From NCBI GenBank assembly GCA_024684435.1, contig JAIKWV010000032.1:62001-126000 (forward strand): DNA of 64,000 bases, given 5' to 3'. Position numbers and translations under genes: made by a program. Positions 37,135 to 45,725 of this stretch are shown piece by piece. This DNA is from Clostridiales bacterium. Its GTDB lineage: Bacteria > Bacillota > Clostridia > Oscillospirales > Acutalibacteraceae. The notes under the pieces are model-generated. The model did no database searches and was not told the origin of the DNA. It saw only the letters and a program-made list of their open reading frames with translations. Within the stretch, counting starts at the first letter, position 1, and each line of letters starts with the position of its first letter.

Positions 37135-37275
37135 ATGACACGGTATTTGAAAATTTTGAACTGTTCGATAAAAATACACAAATGCGTAAAGGCGCTTGAC
37201 ATAATATCGGTGGCAGTCACGTCGCTGCTTTCGTTGCTGACGCTGATAAAGGCATATGCCAGGCTCTGCAAATAA
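37135..37275 (+). CDS. Small membrane-peptide ORF after spoVAD
   Basis: A 46-residue ORF beginning MTRYLKILNCSIKIHKC and ending in a hydrophobic stretch (IISVAVTSLLSLLTLI, about residues 24-39) and KAYARLCK. GAGGTGA, which includes the spoVAD stop, lies about 10 bases before the ATG, and the gene stops 30 bases before a terminator. It is positive inside on both flanks of the hydrophobic part, so one membrane pass is plausible. It does not resemble SpoVAE, which is longer. I do not recognise it. Coding status rests only on position, ribosome site and composition. Confidence 0.45.
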   Translation: MTRYLKILNCSIKIHKCVKALDIISVAVTSLLSLLTLIKAYARLCK

Positions 37276-37306
37276 TTCTTATATTGAAATAATATTTCAG
37301 TTCAAA

Positions 37307-37368
37307 CCGCCGTGTTCCGGGAAGCTTTTCCCGCCGCGGCGGCTTAACTTATCCCGGAATATTTTTAT
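37307..37368 (+). terminator. Nested terminator after spoVAD and the small ORF
   Basis: An 8-base stem TTCCGGGA (37315-37322)/TCCCGGAA (37352-37359) is followed by TATTTTTATT. Its loop contains the self-complementary CCGCCGCGGCGG. An alternative fold pairs CCGCCG (37307-37312) with CGGCGG (37337-37342) and GGGAA with TTCCC. The next promoter starts right after. Confidence 0.65.
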
Positions 37369-37397
37369 TGACATAATATTGCCGATTGTTGTAAAAT
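37368..37397 (+). promoter_or_regulatory. Promoter of the esterase gene
   Basis: TTGACA (37368-37373), 18-base spacer, TAAAAT (37392-37397). It abuts the uridine tract of the preceding terminator. Confidence 0.65.
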
Positions 37398-37438
37398 TAT
37401 AGAAAATGGTCTTATTTTATAAGTAAGGAGTAGAGATT

Positions 37439-38344
37439 ATGTTTTTTAAAAGAATAGGCGCGTTTTTTATGGCTATAGTTTCATTCTTCAACATCCTTTT
37501 CGCGGGATATATAAAATACTATCCCCACAACAGGATATTTCTTGACGAATATTACACAGAGGCTAAAAACAAACGTCAGACCTACGACCTTGTGATCCCC
37601 AAAAATGCCTCGGGCAGCACGGGACTCATCCTCTGCATACACGGAGGCGGTTGGGTAGGCGGCAGCAAGGATTCCTACACCGCCAACCTTATGCAGGTAA
37701 GCGAACATAACGGCTTTGCCGCCGCTGCCGTAAATTACAGATACGTTTCCGATTCGGTAAACTATGCCGACCTGATGGACGATATCTCCTCGGCACTTGC
37801 CGCCATCAAGGCAAAGGGGGCAGAATACGGCGTCAATTTTGACAAAGCGCTGCTCACAGGCATATCCGCGGGAGGTCACCTTTCCCTGCTGTACGCCTAC
37901 ACAAGAAAGGACTCCGCTCCCATTGAGCCTGTCTGTGTGGTTGAGCTGTGCGGACCCGCCGACCTTGAACATGAATTTTATTACTCCGATGAAAACAGTA
38001 TCTCACAGGCTGTGGGAGGAGAATTTTTCCGCGGCATAATCAGCGACGGCGTTGACTATGAAATATCAATGGTTGATTTTGATGCCGCGAGACCCGCTCT
38101 TAAGAAATATTCACCGATAAATTTTGTTGACAAAGACACAGTCCCCACGGTCTTCGGTCATGGTGAACAGGATGAGATTGTTCCTTACCAGAACGCCGTT
38201 GACCTTGACGCGAAGCTTACTCAGTTCAACGTGGAGCACACCTTTGTCTCTTTCCCGAATTCCGGTCACGGCTGTGAGGATAAGGATTCCATGGCAAAAA
38301 TAATGGAGCTTTTCTTCAGCTATGCGGACAAATATCTGAAATAA
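37439..38344 (+). CDS. Alpha/beta hydrolase (esterase/lipase family), membrane-anchored
   Basis: A 301-residue hydrolase of the hormone-sensitive-lipase/esterase type. The first ~25 residues (FFMAIVSFFNILFAGYI) are a signal anchor. The oxyanion-hole motif is CIHGGGWVGGS, the nucleophile serine lies in LTGISAGGHLS, the acid residue is probably in GHGEQDEIVPY, and the histidine in NSGHGCED. AGGAG precedes the ATG. The substrate may be an acetylated sugar or other short-chain ester; with only this sequence it cannot be narrowed. It is monocistronic, with a promoter of its own. Confidence 0.85.
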   Translation: MFFKRIGAFFMAIVSFFNILFAGYIKYYPHNRIFLDEYYTEAKNKRQTYDLVIPKNASGSTGLILCIHGGGWVGGSKDSYTANLMQVSEHNGFAAAAVNYRYVSDSVNYADLMDDISSALAAIKAKGAEYGVNFDKALLTGISAGGHLSLLYAYTRKDSAPIEPVCVVELCGPADLEHEFYYSDENSISQAVGGEFFRGIISDGVDYEISMVDFDAARPALKKYSPINFVDKDTVPTVFGHGEQDEIVPYQNAVDLDAKLTQFNVEHTFVSFPNSGHGCEDKDSMAKIMELFFSYADKYLK

Positions 38345-38371
38345 TTCCGGAGAACATATCCCCCGCAAAGG

Positions 38372-38400
38372 TTTACAAATAACAAGTATTATTATACAAT
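38372..38400 (+). promoter_or_regulatory. Promoter of the aminotransferase-trpS pair
   Basis: TTTACA (38372-38377), 17-base spacer, TACAAT (38395-38400), 36 bases before the aminotransferase start. Confidence 0.5.
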
Positions 38401-38436
38401 ATTTAATTATTAAATAAACAACAAGGACTGATAACT

Positions 38437-39624
38437 ATGGAATACAGATTTTCAGACAGGATAGCGAGCCTTCAGCCCTCTGCTATCAGAGAGATACTCA
38501 AGGCCACCTCGAACCCGGAGGTCATCCCTCTTGCGGCGGGCAACCCGGCACCGGACGCCTTTCCCGTGGCGGAGGTGCGGGAGATAGCGGCGGATATTTT
38601 TGCGAACCGTCCCATTGACGCTCTTCAGTACGGAGTTACCGAGGGTTATCTTCCTCTGAGGAACCGCATCGCGGAATATATGAAGGCAAAGCACAACATA
38701 GGCAGGGATTTTGACAGCATAATAATCACCAGCGGCGCACAGCAGGTCATGGATCTGAGCACAAAGGTACTGTGCAACGAAGGCGACGTAGTCATCGCGG
38801 AGACGCCCTCATTCATAGGCTCACTCAACTGCTTCCGTTCATACAACGTAAGGCTCAGGGGCGTTGATGTGGAGGCCGACGGCATGAACGTGGAAAAGCT
38901 GGAAACAGTGCTAAAAGAGGAACCCAAGGCGCGTTTCATCTATACAATACCCAATTTTCAGAATCCCTCCGGCGCTACGATGTCCTTTGAAAAACGCAGG
39001 AAATTATATGACCTTGCCTGCAAGTACGATGTGATAATTATTGAGGACAACCCCTACGGCGACCTTCGTGTTGCCGGAGAACATATCCCCGCCATCAAGA
39101 GTCTTGACGAGGAAGGCAGAGTTATATACGCCGGTTCATTTTCAAAGATCCTGGCTCCCGGCATCCGTGTGGGTTATACCATAGCTCCCTCACAGCTTAT
39201 AGCAAAAATGACCGTTGGCAAGCAGACCAGCGACGTGCATACCACCATTTTCAGTCAGCTTCTTGTTGACGCCTGGATGGAGGGCTATGATTTTGAGGCT
39301 CATATTGAAAAGATCCGCGGCATTTACCGCCGTAAGCTGAACCTTATGTGCGACTGCATAGACAGTGATCTGGGCAGCTTCTGCTCATACGTCCGGCCCC
39401 AGGGCGGTCTGTTCATATGGTGCGATCTGCCGGAAAACGTAGATATGCTGGACTTCTGCAAAAAGGCTGTGGAAAACAAGGTCGCCGTGGTTCCCGGAAC
39501 GGCGTTCATGGTTGAGCCGACGGATAAGACCAACGCCATCCGCCTCAACTTCTCCACCCCCGGCGACGATCAGATAGTCAAAGGCTTAAAGATCCTCGGA
39601 GAGCTTTCTAAGCAATACAAATAA
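38437..39624 (+). CDS. PLP-dependent class I/II aminotransferase (2-aminoadipate/KAT-like)
   Basis: A 395-residue fold-type I aminotransferase. Motifs are IPLAAGNPAPDAFP near the N-terminus, ITSGAQQVMDL, IYTIPNFQNPSG (substrate and PLP contact), IEDNPYGDLR with the PLP-binding aspartate, and YAGSFSKILAPGIRVGY with the Schiff-base lysine (SFSK). The pattern matches the LysN/ARO8-like group that acts on 2-aminoadipate, aromatic or branched-chain amino acids. It has no N-terminal DNA-binding domain, so it is not a MocR regulator. It is 13 bases from trpS and likely co-transcribed. Confidence 0.88.
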   Translation: MEYRFSDRIASLQPSAIREILKATSNPEVIPLAAGNPAPDAFPVAEVREIAADIFANRPIDALQYGVTEGYLPLRNRIAEYMKAKHNIGRDFDSIIITSGAQQVMDLSTKVLCNEGDVVIAETPSFIGSLNCFRSYNVRLRGVDVEADGMNVEKLETVLKEEPKARFIYTIPNFQNPSGATMSFEKRRKLYDLACKYDVIIIEDNPYGDLRVAGEHIPAIKSLDEEGRVIYAGSFSKILAPGIRVGYTIAPSQLIAKMTVGKQTSDVHTTIFSQLLVDAWMEGYDFEAHIEKIRGIYRRKLNLMCDCIDSDLGSFCSYVRPQGGLFIWCDLPENVDMLDFCKKAVENKVAVVPGTAFMVEPTDKTNAIRLNFSTPGDDQIVKGLKILGELSKQYK

Positions 39625-39637
39625 GGAGTATTACTAT

Positions 39638-40657
39638 ATGGAAAACAACAACACAGCGGCACCCCAGCGCAAGCCGGTGGTGTTCAGCGCGATACAGCCC
39701 ACCTCAGTCCCCACTATAGGCAACTACTTCGGCGCATTTAAAAACTGGTCGAACATGGCGGAGGACTACGACTGTCTCTTTGCCGTGGCAGACCTGCACG
39801 CCATAACCGTACGCAACGAACCGGCAATGCTTCGCAAGCAGACAAAAGAGATGTTTGCTCTTCTGCTCTCCCTTGACCTTAAGCCGGAAAAGAATATAAT
39901 TTTTATTCAGAGCCATGTTCCCGCCCACGCGGAGCTTTCATGGATACTCAACTGCTACACCCAGTTCGGCGAAGCCTCAAGAATGACCCAGTTCAAGGAG
40001 AAATCCCAGAAGCACGCCGACAATATAAACATAGGGCTGTTCGCCTACCCCACCCTTATGGCGGCGGATATCCTCCTCTATCAGACAAATTTCGTGCCCG
40101 TAGGTGCGGATCAGAAACAGCACCTTGAGATCACCCGGGATATAGCCGAGAGATTCAACGGTATATACGGGAACACATTTGCCGTTCCAGAACCCCTCAT
40201 CGGCAAATCCGGCAGCAGGATCATGTCCCTTCAGGATCCCGCTCAGAAGATGTCAAAATCCGATCCCAATCCCAAGGCGTCGGTCTCCATGCTGGACACT
40301 CCGGATATGATAGTAAAGAAATTCAAAAGCGCCGTCACGGATTCCGAGGCGGTAGTTCGTTACGCCGACGGCAAGGACGGTATAAACAACCTTATGTCGA
40401 TCTATTCCTGCTGCACAGGTTCCGACTTTGACGCCATTGAACGGGAGTTTGACGGCAAGGGCTACGGAGAATTCAAACTCGCCGTTGCCGAAGCTGTGAT
40501 CTCAAACCTTAAACCAGTACAGGAAAAATACAACAAAATAGTTAACGATGCGGCATATCTTAAGGAATGCGCCGCAAAGGGCGCGGAGGCCGCCAACTAT
40601 GTTTCGGGAAAAACTCTCAACAAGGTAATGAAAAAGGTAGGCCTTTTGCTGAAATAA
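39638..40657 (+). CDS. trpS: Tryptophanyl-tRNA synthetase
   Basis: Class I synthetase charging tRNA-Trp. The 339-residue protein has FSAIQPTSVPTIGNYFGA as the HIGH-type motif (PTIGNY), the TrpRS-type VGADQKQHLEITRDIA, and KMSKSDPN as the KMSKS loop. The length fits the family. AAGGAG precedes the ATG. No T-box leader was seen in front of it, since the preceding gene ends 13 bases upstream; control would be through the shared promoter. Confidence 0.95.
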   Translation: MENNNTAAPQRKPVVFSAIQPTSVPTIGNYFGAFKNWSNMAEDYDCLFAVADLHAITVRNEPAMLRKQTKEMFALLLSLDLKPEKNIIFIQSHVPAHAELSWILNCYTQFGEASRMTQFKEKSQKHADNINIGLFAYPTLMAADILLYQTNFVPVGADQKQHLEITRDIAERFNGIYGNTFAVPEPLIGKSGSRIMSLQDPAQKMSKSDPNPKASVSMLDTPDMIVKKFKSAVTDSEAVVRYADGKDGINNLMSIYSCCTGSDFDAIEREFDGKGYGEFKLAVAEAVISNLKPVQEKYNKIVNDAAYLKECAAKGAEAANYVSGKTLNKVMKKVGLLLK

Positions 40658-40707
40658 CCAAAATCCCGTTTTTTATTCATTATAGCTTGTGTAAAAGGGA
40701 TAAATAA

Positions 40708-40756
40708 TGAATATTTATCTAAAAACTATTGATTTTATGCATATTTGGTGTATAAT
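40708..40756 (+). promoter_or_regulatory. argG promoter with a candidate ARG box
   Basis: Promoter: TTGATT (40729-40734), 16-base spacer, TATAAT (40751-40756). Just upstream, TGAATATTTATCTA (40708-40721) matches the ArgR/AhrC half-site pattern TGAATwwwwATTCA at 8 of 10 fixed positions. The site suggests arginine-dependent repression; ArgR itself is not in the window. Confidence 0.5.
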
Positions 40757-40804
40757 CTACTCGTAATTCAAATACGGGCTTTGCCCTGAACGGAGATAAT
40801 ATAA

Positions 40805-42031
40805 ATGAAAAAGATCAAAAAAGTTGTTCTTGCTTATTCCGGCGGACTCGACACGTCCATAATTATCCCCTGGCTCAAGGAAAACTATGACAACTGCGAG
40901 GTCATCGCGGTTTCCGGTGATGTTGGTCAGGGTACAGAGCTTGACGGTCTGGAGGAAAAAGCCATCAAGACCGGCGCTTCAAAGCTTTATATCGAGGACT
41001 TGAAAGCCGACTTTGTAAAGGATTACATCTTCCCAACCCTTAAGGCAGGCGCGGTGTACGAGGGCGAATATCTTTTGGGCACCTCCTTTGCCCGCCCCAT
41101 AATAGCCAAGAGAATAGTTGAGATCGCAAAGGCGGAAGGCGCGGACGCCATCTGTCACGGCTGTACGGGCAAGGGTAACGATCAGGTCAGATTCGAGCTT
41201 ACCATCAAGGCGTTTGCCCCCGAAATGACCATAATCGCTCCCTGGCGCATATGGGATATCAAGTCCCGTGAAGAGGAAATAGAATTTGCCGAGGCAAGGA
41301 ATATCCCCCTTAAGATAAACCGTGAAACAAACTATTCCAAAGATAAGAATCTGTGGCATCTGTCCCATGAGGGTCTGGATCTTGAAGATCCCGCCAACGA
41401 GCCTCAGTACAACAAGCCCGGTTTCCTTGAGATGGGCGTTTCCCCCGAGCAGGCTCCGGATAAGCCCACCTACGTTACCATAAGCTTTGAAAAGGGCGAG
41501 CCCGTCGCCATAGACGGCAAGAAGATGTCTCCGGTGGAGATCGTCACCACCCTTAACGATTTGGGTGGCAAGAACGGCATAGGTATAAACGATTTGGTAG
41601 AGAACCGTCTTGTGGGCATGAAGTCCAGAGGCGTTTACGAAAATCCCGGCGGAGCTATCCTTTACCGCGCCCACGAGGTGTTGGAGACCATCACCCTTGA
41701 CAGGGACACTCAGCACTACAAGTCACTTGTGGCTCAGAAGTACGCGGAGCTTGTGTATTTCGGTCAGTGGTTCACCCCCCTGCGGGAGTCACTTGCGGCG
41801 TTTGTGGACAAGACGCAGGAAACTGTCACAGGCGACGTAAAGCTCAAGCTCTACAAGGGCAACATAATAAACGCCGGCATCACATCCCCCTATTCTCTCT
41901 ACAGCGAAGCCTTCGCCACATTTGACGCTGACGAGGTATATAACCAGAAGGATTCGGCAGGATTCATCAATCTCTTCGGTCTGCCCATCAAGGTCAGAGC
42001 CATACTTGAAGCCGAGCGCAAAAATAAGTAA
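40805..42031 (+). CDS. argG: Argininosuccinate synthase
   Basis: Joins citrulline and aspartate to argininosuccinate with ATP. The 408-residue protein begins [20 protein letters not shown], the N-type ATP pyrophosphatase SGGxDTS loop, then [15 protein letters not shown] (residues near 115) and IAPWRIWD, all family standards. It has CGGAG before the ATG. It is the first gene of argG-argH-mrp-pth, with a likely ArgR site in front. Confidence 0.97.
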   Translation: MKKIKKVVLAYSGGLDTSIIIPWLKENYDNCEVIAVSGDVGQGTELDGLEEKAIKTGASKLYIEDLKADFVKDYIFPTLKAGAVYEGEYLLGTSFARPIIAKRIVEIAKAEGADAICHGCTGKGNDQVRFELTIKAFAPEMTIIAPWRIWDIKSREEEIEFAEARNIPLKINRETNYSKDKNLWHLSHEGLDLEDPANEPQYNKPGFLEMGVSPEQAPDKPTYVTISFEKGEPVAIDGKKMSPVEIVTTLNDLGGKNGIGINDLVENRLVGMKSRGVYENPGGAILYRAHEVLETITLDRDTQHYKSLVAQKYAELVYFGQWFTPLRESLAAFVDKTQETVTGDVKLKLYKGNIINAGITSPYSLYSEAFATFDADEVYNQKDSAGFINLFGLPIKVRAILEAERKNK

Positions 42032-42051
42032 TTTTAAACATCAATATCTAC

Positions 42052-42086
42052 TTGCCGTTTGCACTGTAAAAATGTGTGAACGGCAA
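42052..42086 (+). other. Intercistronic hairpin between argG and argH
   Basis: TTGCCGTT (42052-42059) pairs perfectly with AACGGCAA (42079-42086), with CAC/GTG inside. It lacks an immediate uridine tract, so it could be an RNA-processing or stability element, or a weak attenuator. Confidence 0.45.
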
Positions 42087-42121
42087 TGTGCGCATTTTAA
42101 TTCTGAAGGAGCTTAAGTGTT

Positions 42122-43429
42122 ATGAAGCTTTGGGCAGGTCGTTTTTCAAAAGAAGCGGATAAGAAAACAAACGATTTCAATTCGTCAATAGCAACCGACA
42201 GCCGTATGTTCCGTGAGGATATCGACGGTTCCATAGCCCACGCATCAATGCTGGGCAAACAGGGAATAATCAGCGCAGAAGACTGCGAAAAGATCGTAAG
42301 CGAACTGGAAAAAATAAAGCAAGAACTCATCGACGGCACCATGACCATCGACCCGGACGCTGAGGATATCCATACTTTCATTGAATCCACCCTCACTCAG
42401 CGTATCGGCGACGCGGGCAAACGCCTGCACACCGGCAGGAGCAGAAACGATCAGGTAGCTCTTGACATAAGGCTCACCCTGCGGGGGGAATGCGAAAAGC
42501 TCACCGCGCAGCTCAATGAGCTTCTCTGTGTTCTTGACAAAAAGAGCAAAGAGTACCCGAACGTTGTCATGCCCGGATACACCCATATGCAGCGGGCTCA
42601 GCCCATAACATTTGCCACACACCTGCTGGCGTACACCGAGATGTTCAAGCGCGACCTTGACCGTCTTGAAGACGCGAAAAAGAGGATGAACATCTCCCCC
42701 CTCGGCAGCGGCGCCCTTGCAGGTACCGGCTATCCCATAGACAGGGCAGCAACCGCTTCCGCTCTGGGTTTTGACGGTTACTCAAAGAGTACACTGGACG
42801 GTGTGTCAGACAGGGATTTCTGCATTGAGCTTGCCTGCGTACTGTCCATAATCATGGTGCATCTTTCCCGCTTCTGCGAGGAATTGATCCTGTGGTGCTC
42901 GTGGGAATTCAAATTCGTTGAGCTTGACGACGCGTTTTCTACCGGTTCAAGCATCATGCCTCAAAAGAAGAATCCCGATATTGCGGAGCTTGTCAGAGGC
43001 AAGTCTGGCAGAGTTTTCGGCGACCTTATAGGACTGCTCACTGTTATGAAAGGTCTGCCTTTAGCCTATAATAAAGATATGCAGGAGGACAAGGACGCCA
43101 TCTTTGACGCCTTTGATACGGTGAAAATGTGTCTCACCGCTTTCATTCCTATGATCGACACAATGACCGTATTGCCCGCAAATATGCGCAAAGCGGCAGC
43201 CGGAGGCTTTATCAACGCCACAGACTGCGCCGACTATCTTGTGGGCAAGGGGCTTGCATTCAGGGACGCTTATAAGGCGACAGGTGAAATAGTCGCCCTG
43301 TGCATACAGAAAGGTCTAACTCTTGAGACCCTTCCTCTGGAGGAATACAAAAAGATCTGCGAGCTTTTCGACGAAGGTATATATACTGCTATATCCCTTG
43401 AAAACTGCGTAAAGCGCAGGGGTCTTTGA
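42122..43429 (+). CDS. argH: Argininosuccinate lyase
   Basis: Cleaves argininosuccinate to arginine and fumarate, the last step of arginine synthesis. The 435-residue protein begins KLWAGRFSKEADKKTNDFN and has the fumarase-family signature SSIMPQKKNPD (residues near 279-289), the HTGRSRNDQVA segment and PGYTHMQRAQP. AAGGAG precedes the ATG. It follows argG by 90 bases, including a hairpin. Confidence 0.97.
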   Translation: MKLWAGRFSKEADKKTNDFNSSIATDSRMFREDIDGSIAHASMLGKQGIISAEDCEKIVSELEKIKQELIDGTMTIDPDAEDIHTFIESTLTQRIGDAGKRLHTGRSRNDQVALDIRLTLRGECEKLTAQLNELLCVLDKKSKEYPNVVMPGYTHMQRAQPITFATHLLAYTEMFKRDLDRLEDAKKRMNISPLGSGALAGTGYPIDRAATASALGFDGYSKSTLDGVSDRDFCIELACVLSIIMVHLSRFCEELILWCSWEFKFVELDDAFSTGSSIMPQKKNPDIAELVRGKSGRVFGDLIGLLTVMKGLPLAYNKDMQEDKDAIFDAFDTVKMCLTAFIPMIDTMTVLPANMRKAAAGGFINATDCADYLVGKGLAFRDAYKATGEIVALCIQKGLTLETLPLEEYKKICELFDEGIYTAISLENCVKRRGL

Positions 43430-43459
43430 TTAAAAATAATAACAGAACGGAGTTTTATT

Positions 43460-44281
43460 ATGTCAGAATGTTCAGGTAATTGTTCAAGCTGTTCCGCGAA
43501 CTGCGGCGACAGAAAACAGGATATGCACATCCCCGCCGGCGAATTCAGCGATATAAAAAAAGTGATCGGCGTGGTCAGCGGTAAAGGCGGCGTGGGCAAA
43601 TCACTTGTGACCTCACTGCTTGCCACGGCAATGCAGACAAGAGGCTTTTCCACCGCCATACTTGACGCGGACGTTACAGGTCCATCCATTCCAAAGACCT
43701 TTGGGCTCAAGAACAAGGCGCAGGCAAACGACCTGGGCCTGCTTCCGGAGGAGACAAGGACGGGTATAAAAGTGATGTCCGTAAACCTTTTGCTGGAAAA
43801 AGAGGATCAGCCCGTTGTCTGGAGAGGTCCGGTTATATCCGGGGTCATTCAGCAGTTCTGGCAGGAGGTAGTCTGGGACACGGTTGATTTCATGTTCGTA
43901 GATATGCCTCCCGGAACAGGCGACGTTCCCCTCACGGTTTTCCAGAGCTTACCGGTCGACGGCATAATCATAGTCACCACCCCTCAGGATCTGGTAAATA
44001 TGATCGTCAAAAAGGCCTATAACATGGCGGCGATGATGAATATCCCCGTGCTGGGTCTTGTGGAAAACATGAGCTATTTTGAGTGCCCCGACTGCGGCAA
44101 AAAGGTAAACATCTTCGGTGAAAGCAAGATCGATCAGGTCGCCGAGGAGCTTAATGTGCCTGTTCTTGCAAAGCTTCCCGTCAGGAGCAATACAGCCTCT
44201 CTTGTGGACAAGGGCGCTGTGGAGCTTATTGAAATGCCTGAGCTTGAGAGCGCTGTGGAGTGCATTAAAAATTTACTTTAA
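43460..44281 (+). CDS. Mrp/NBP35-family iron-sulfur cluster carrier ATPase
   Basis: A 273-residue P-loop ATPase of the Mrp/ApbC/NBP35 family that carries and transfers iron-sulfur clusters. The N-terminus is cysteine-rich (CSGNCSSCSANC, four cysteines within residues 4-15), as in NBP35-like proteins. The deviant Walker A is SGKGGVGKS, followed by DADVTGPSIP, DMPPGTGDVPLT, and ECPDCGKK, the CxxC that binds the bridging cluster. Both cluster sites are therefore present. It lies 30 bases after argH and 15 before pth. Confidence 0.9.
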   Translation: MSECSGNCSSCSANCGDRKQDMHIPAGEFSDIKKVIGVVSGKGGVGKSLVTSLLATAMQTRGFSTAILDADVTGPSIPKTFGLKNKAQANDLGLLPEETRTGIKVMSVNLLLEKEDQPVVWRGPVISGVIQQFWQEVVWDTVDFMFVDMPPGTGDVPLTVFQSLPVDGIIIVTTPQDLVNMIVKKAYNMAAMMNIPVLGLVENMSYFECPDCGKKVNIFGESKIDQVAEELNVPVLAKLPVRSNTASLVDKGAVELIEMPELESAVECIKNLL

Positions 44282-44296
44282 CAGGACTTGGTTTTT

Positions 44297-44902
44297 ATGT
44301 TTGGTATCAGAAAAAAGCAATTCAATGACAACAACAAGCCGGAATTTCTCATTGTCGGTTTAGGCAATCCCGGAAAGAAATATGAATTCACCCGGCACAA
44401 TTCCGGTTTTCTGTTCATTGACGTGTTTGCCGAATATGTAAACGCAAAGATAAAAAAAATAGGTTTTAAATCCGTCTACGGAGAGGCTAAGGTAAACGGT
44501 CACAGGTGTCTTATCATGAAACCTCAGACCTACATGAACAACAGCGGAGAGGCTGTCAAAGAGGCTGTAACAAGATACGGCATCCCCCCGCAGAATGTGA
44601 TCGTTATTTTCGACGACGTGTCCCTTCCCTGCGGCAAGCTTCGTATACGCCGCAAGGGCAGCAGCGGCGGTCATAACGGGATAAAAAGCATCACCGCCCA
44701 CCTTAAGGACGAGGAATTCCCGCGCATAAAATTAGGCGTGGGAGAAAAGCCGCATCCCGACGCCGACCTTGCGGACTGGGTACTCTCCCCATTTTCAAAG
44801 CAGGAGCTTATACAGCTTCGCGGCGCCGTTGACGAAGCGTGCAAAGCCGCCGAGCTTATTGTCGGCGGCGAAATAGATAAGGCTATGGGCTTGTACAACT
44901 GA
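44297..44902 (+). CDS. pth: Peptidyl-tRNA hydrolase
   Basis: Frees tRNA from peptidyl-tRNA that drops off ribosomes. The 201-residue protein has an extra ~18-residue basic N-terminal tail (FGIRKKQFNDNNKPE) before the usual LIVGLGNPGKKYEFTRHNSGF, which includes the catalytic asparagine and histidine; QTYMNNSGEAV, FDDVSLPCGKLRIRRKGSSGGHNG and GVGEKP follow. ATG at 44297 was chosen over the in-frame TTG at 44288. AGGA lies 10 bases upstream. It converges with the small gene at 44904, separated by one base. Confidence 0.93.
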   Translation: MFGIRKKQFNDNNKPEFLIVGLGNPGKKYEFTRHNSGFLFIDVFAEYVNAKIKKIGFKSVYGEAKVNGHRCLIMKPQTYMNNSGEAVKEAVTRYGIPPQNVIVIFDDVSLPCGKLRIRRKGSSGGHNGIKSITAHLKDEEFPRIKLGVGEKPHPDADLADWVLSPFSKQELIQLRGAVDEACKAAELIVGGEIDKAMGLYN

Positions 44903-44903
44903 G

Positions 44904-45095
44904 TTATTTCACCATGTCGGTGAGATTTCCTATCATATCCCCCACCGCTCTCATTGCCTTTGACATATTTTTCTTGACGGACTTTCCCGCGGAATTCTGT
45001 CCCATGATAAGAATTTCCATTGCTCCTATCGCTCCGCCCATTGCCATGCCAAGACCTACGCCCTTCATTATTGAAGACGTTTTATTCTTTTGCAT
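44904..45095 (-). CDS. Small membrane-associated protein, YtxH-like
   Basis: A 63-residue protein with a glycine/alanine-rich hydrophobic segment (GVGLGMAMGGAIGAMEILIM, residues 12-31) and a basic amphipathic C-terminal half (KSVKKNMSKAMRAVGDMIGN). This layout resembles the YtxH family of small membrane-bound proteins of unknown role. AGGAGG lies 12 bases before the ATG, which supports a real gene. It is monocistronic, transcribed away from trmL. Confidence 0.6.
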   Translation of the reverse strand: MQKNKTSSIMKGVGLGMAMGGAIGAMEILIMGQNSAGKSVKKNMSKAMRAVGDMIGNLTDMVK

Positions 45096-45175
45096 AAAAG
45101 CTTAAACCTCCTGTTGCTGTTTTTACTATTTTACCCTGAAATATCCGAAAAATAAGCTGGTGAATACTGATTTAT

Positions 45176-45694
45176 ATGGAAAATAATTCTGAGGTCAGAA
45201 AGCCCTCACTTAACATTGTGCTCGTTGAACCGGAAATACCCCAGAACACAGGCAACATCGCCCGCACCTGCGCCGCCACCGGAGCCTCACTGCATCTGGT
45301 GGAACCCATGGGCTTCAAGGTGGACGACGCCAAGCTCAAGCGGGCAGGACTTGATTACTGGTACCTGCTGGACATTACATATTATAAAAGTCTGGATGAT
45401 TTCTTTGAAAAGAACAGCGGCCCGTTCTTTTATTTTTCAACCAAGGCGCAGAATATATACTCCGATATTGAGTACCCTGACGGCGCGTATCTTGTTTTCG
45501 GCAAGGAAACAAAAGGATTGCCGGAAGAGCTGCTTCATAACAACCCTTCCAGCTGTGTAAGGATACCAATGATAAACGACGCCCGGAGCCTTAACCTCTC
45601 AAATTCCGTCGCCATAGGCGTATATGAGGTGCTCAGACAGTGGAATTTCCCTGAGCTTAAATGTAAAGGTCAGTTAACAAAATACGATTGGTAA
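45176..45694 (+). CDS. trmL: tRNA (cytidine/uridine-34-2'-O-)-methyltransferase
   Basis: A 172-residue SPOUT-class methyltransferase that methylates the ribose of wobble position 34 in some leucine tRNAs. Family parts are IVLVEPEIPQNTGNIARTC, YLVFGKETKGLPEELL, RIPMINDARSLNLSNSVAI, including the deep-trefoil-knot S-adenosylmethionine site. Only 10 extra residues precede the conserved core, which is a usual length. Its stop codon lies in the stem of the terminator that ends the gene. Confidence 0.92.
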   Translation: MENNSEVRKPSLNIVLVEPEIPQNTGNIARTCAATGASLHLVEPMGFKVDDAKLKRAGLDYWYLLDITYYKSLDDFFEKNSGPFFYFSTKAQNIYSDIEYPDGAYLVFGKETKGLPEELLHNNPSSCVRIPMINDARSLNLSNSVAIGVYEVLRQWNFPELKCKGQLTKYDW

Positions 45695-45723
45695 GGTCAA
45701 CACCCTGCCAATCGTAATTTTTT
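45683..45723. terminator. Terminator between trmL and mreD
   Basis: TACGATTGG (45683-45691) and CCAATCGTA (45708-45716) form a 9-base stem that includes the trmL stop, followed by ATTTTTTAT. It may also serve the converging mreD gene in reverse. Confidence 0.75.
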
Positions 45724-45725
45724 AT

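Noticed and set aside
39600..39640. T-box before trpS
   Set aside because: Only 13 bases separate trpS from the preceding gene.
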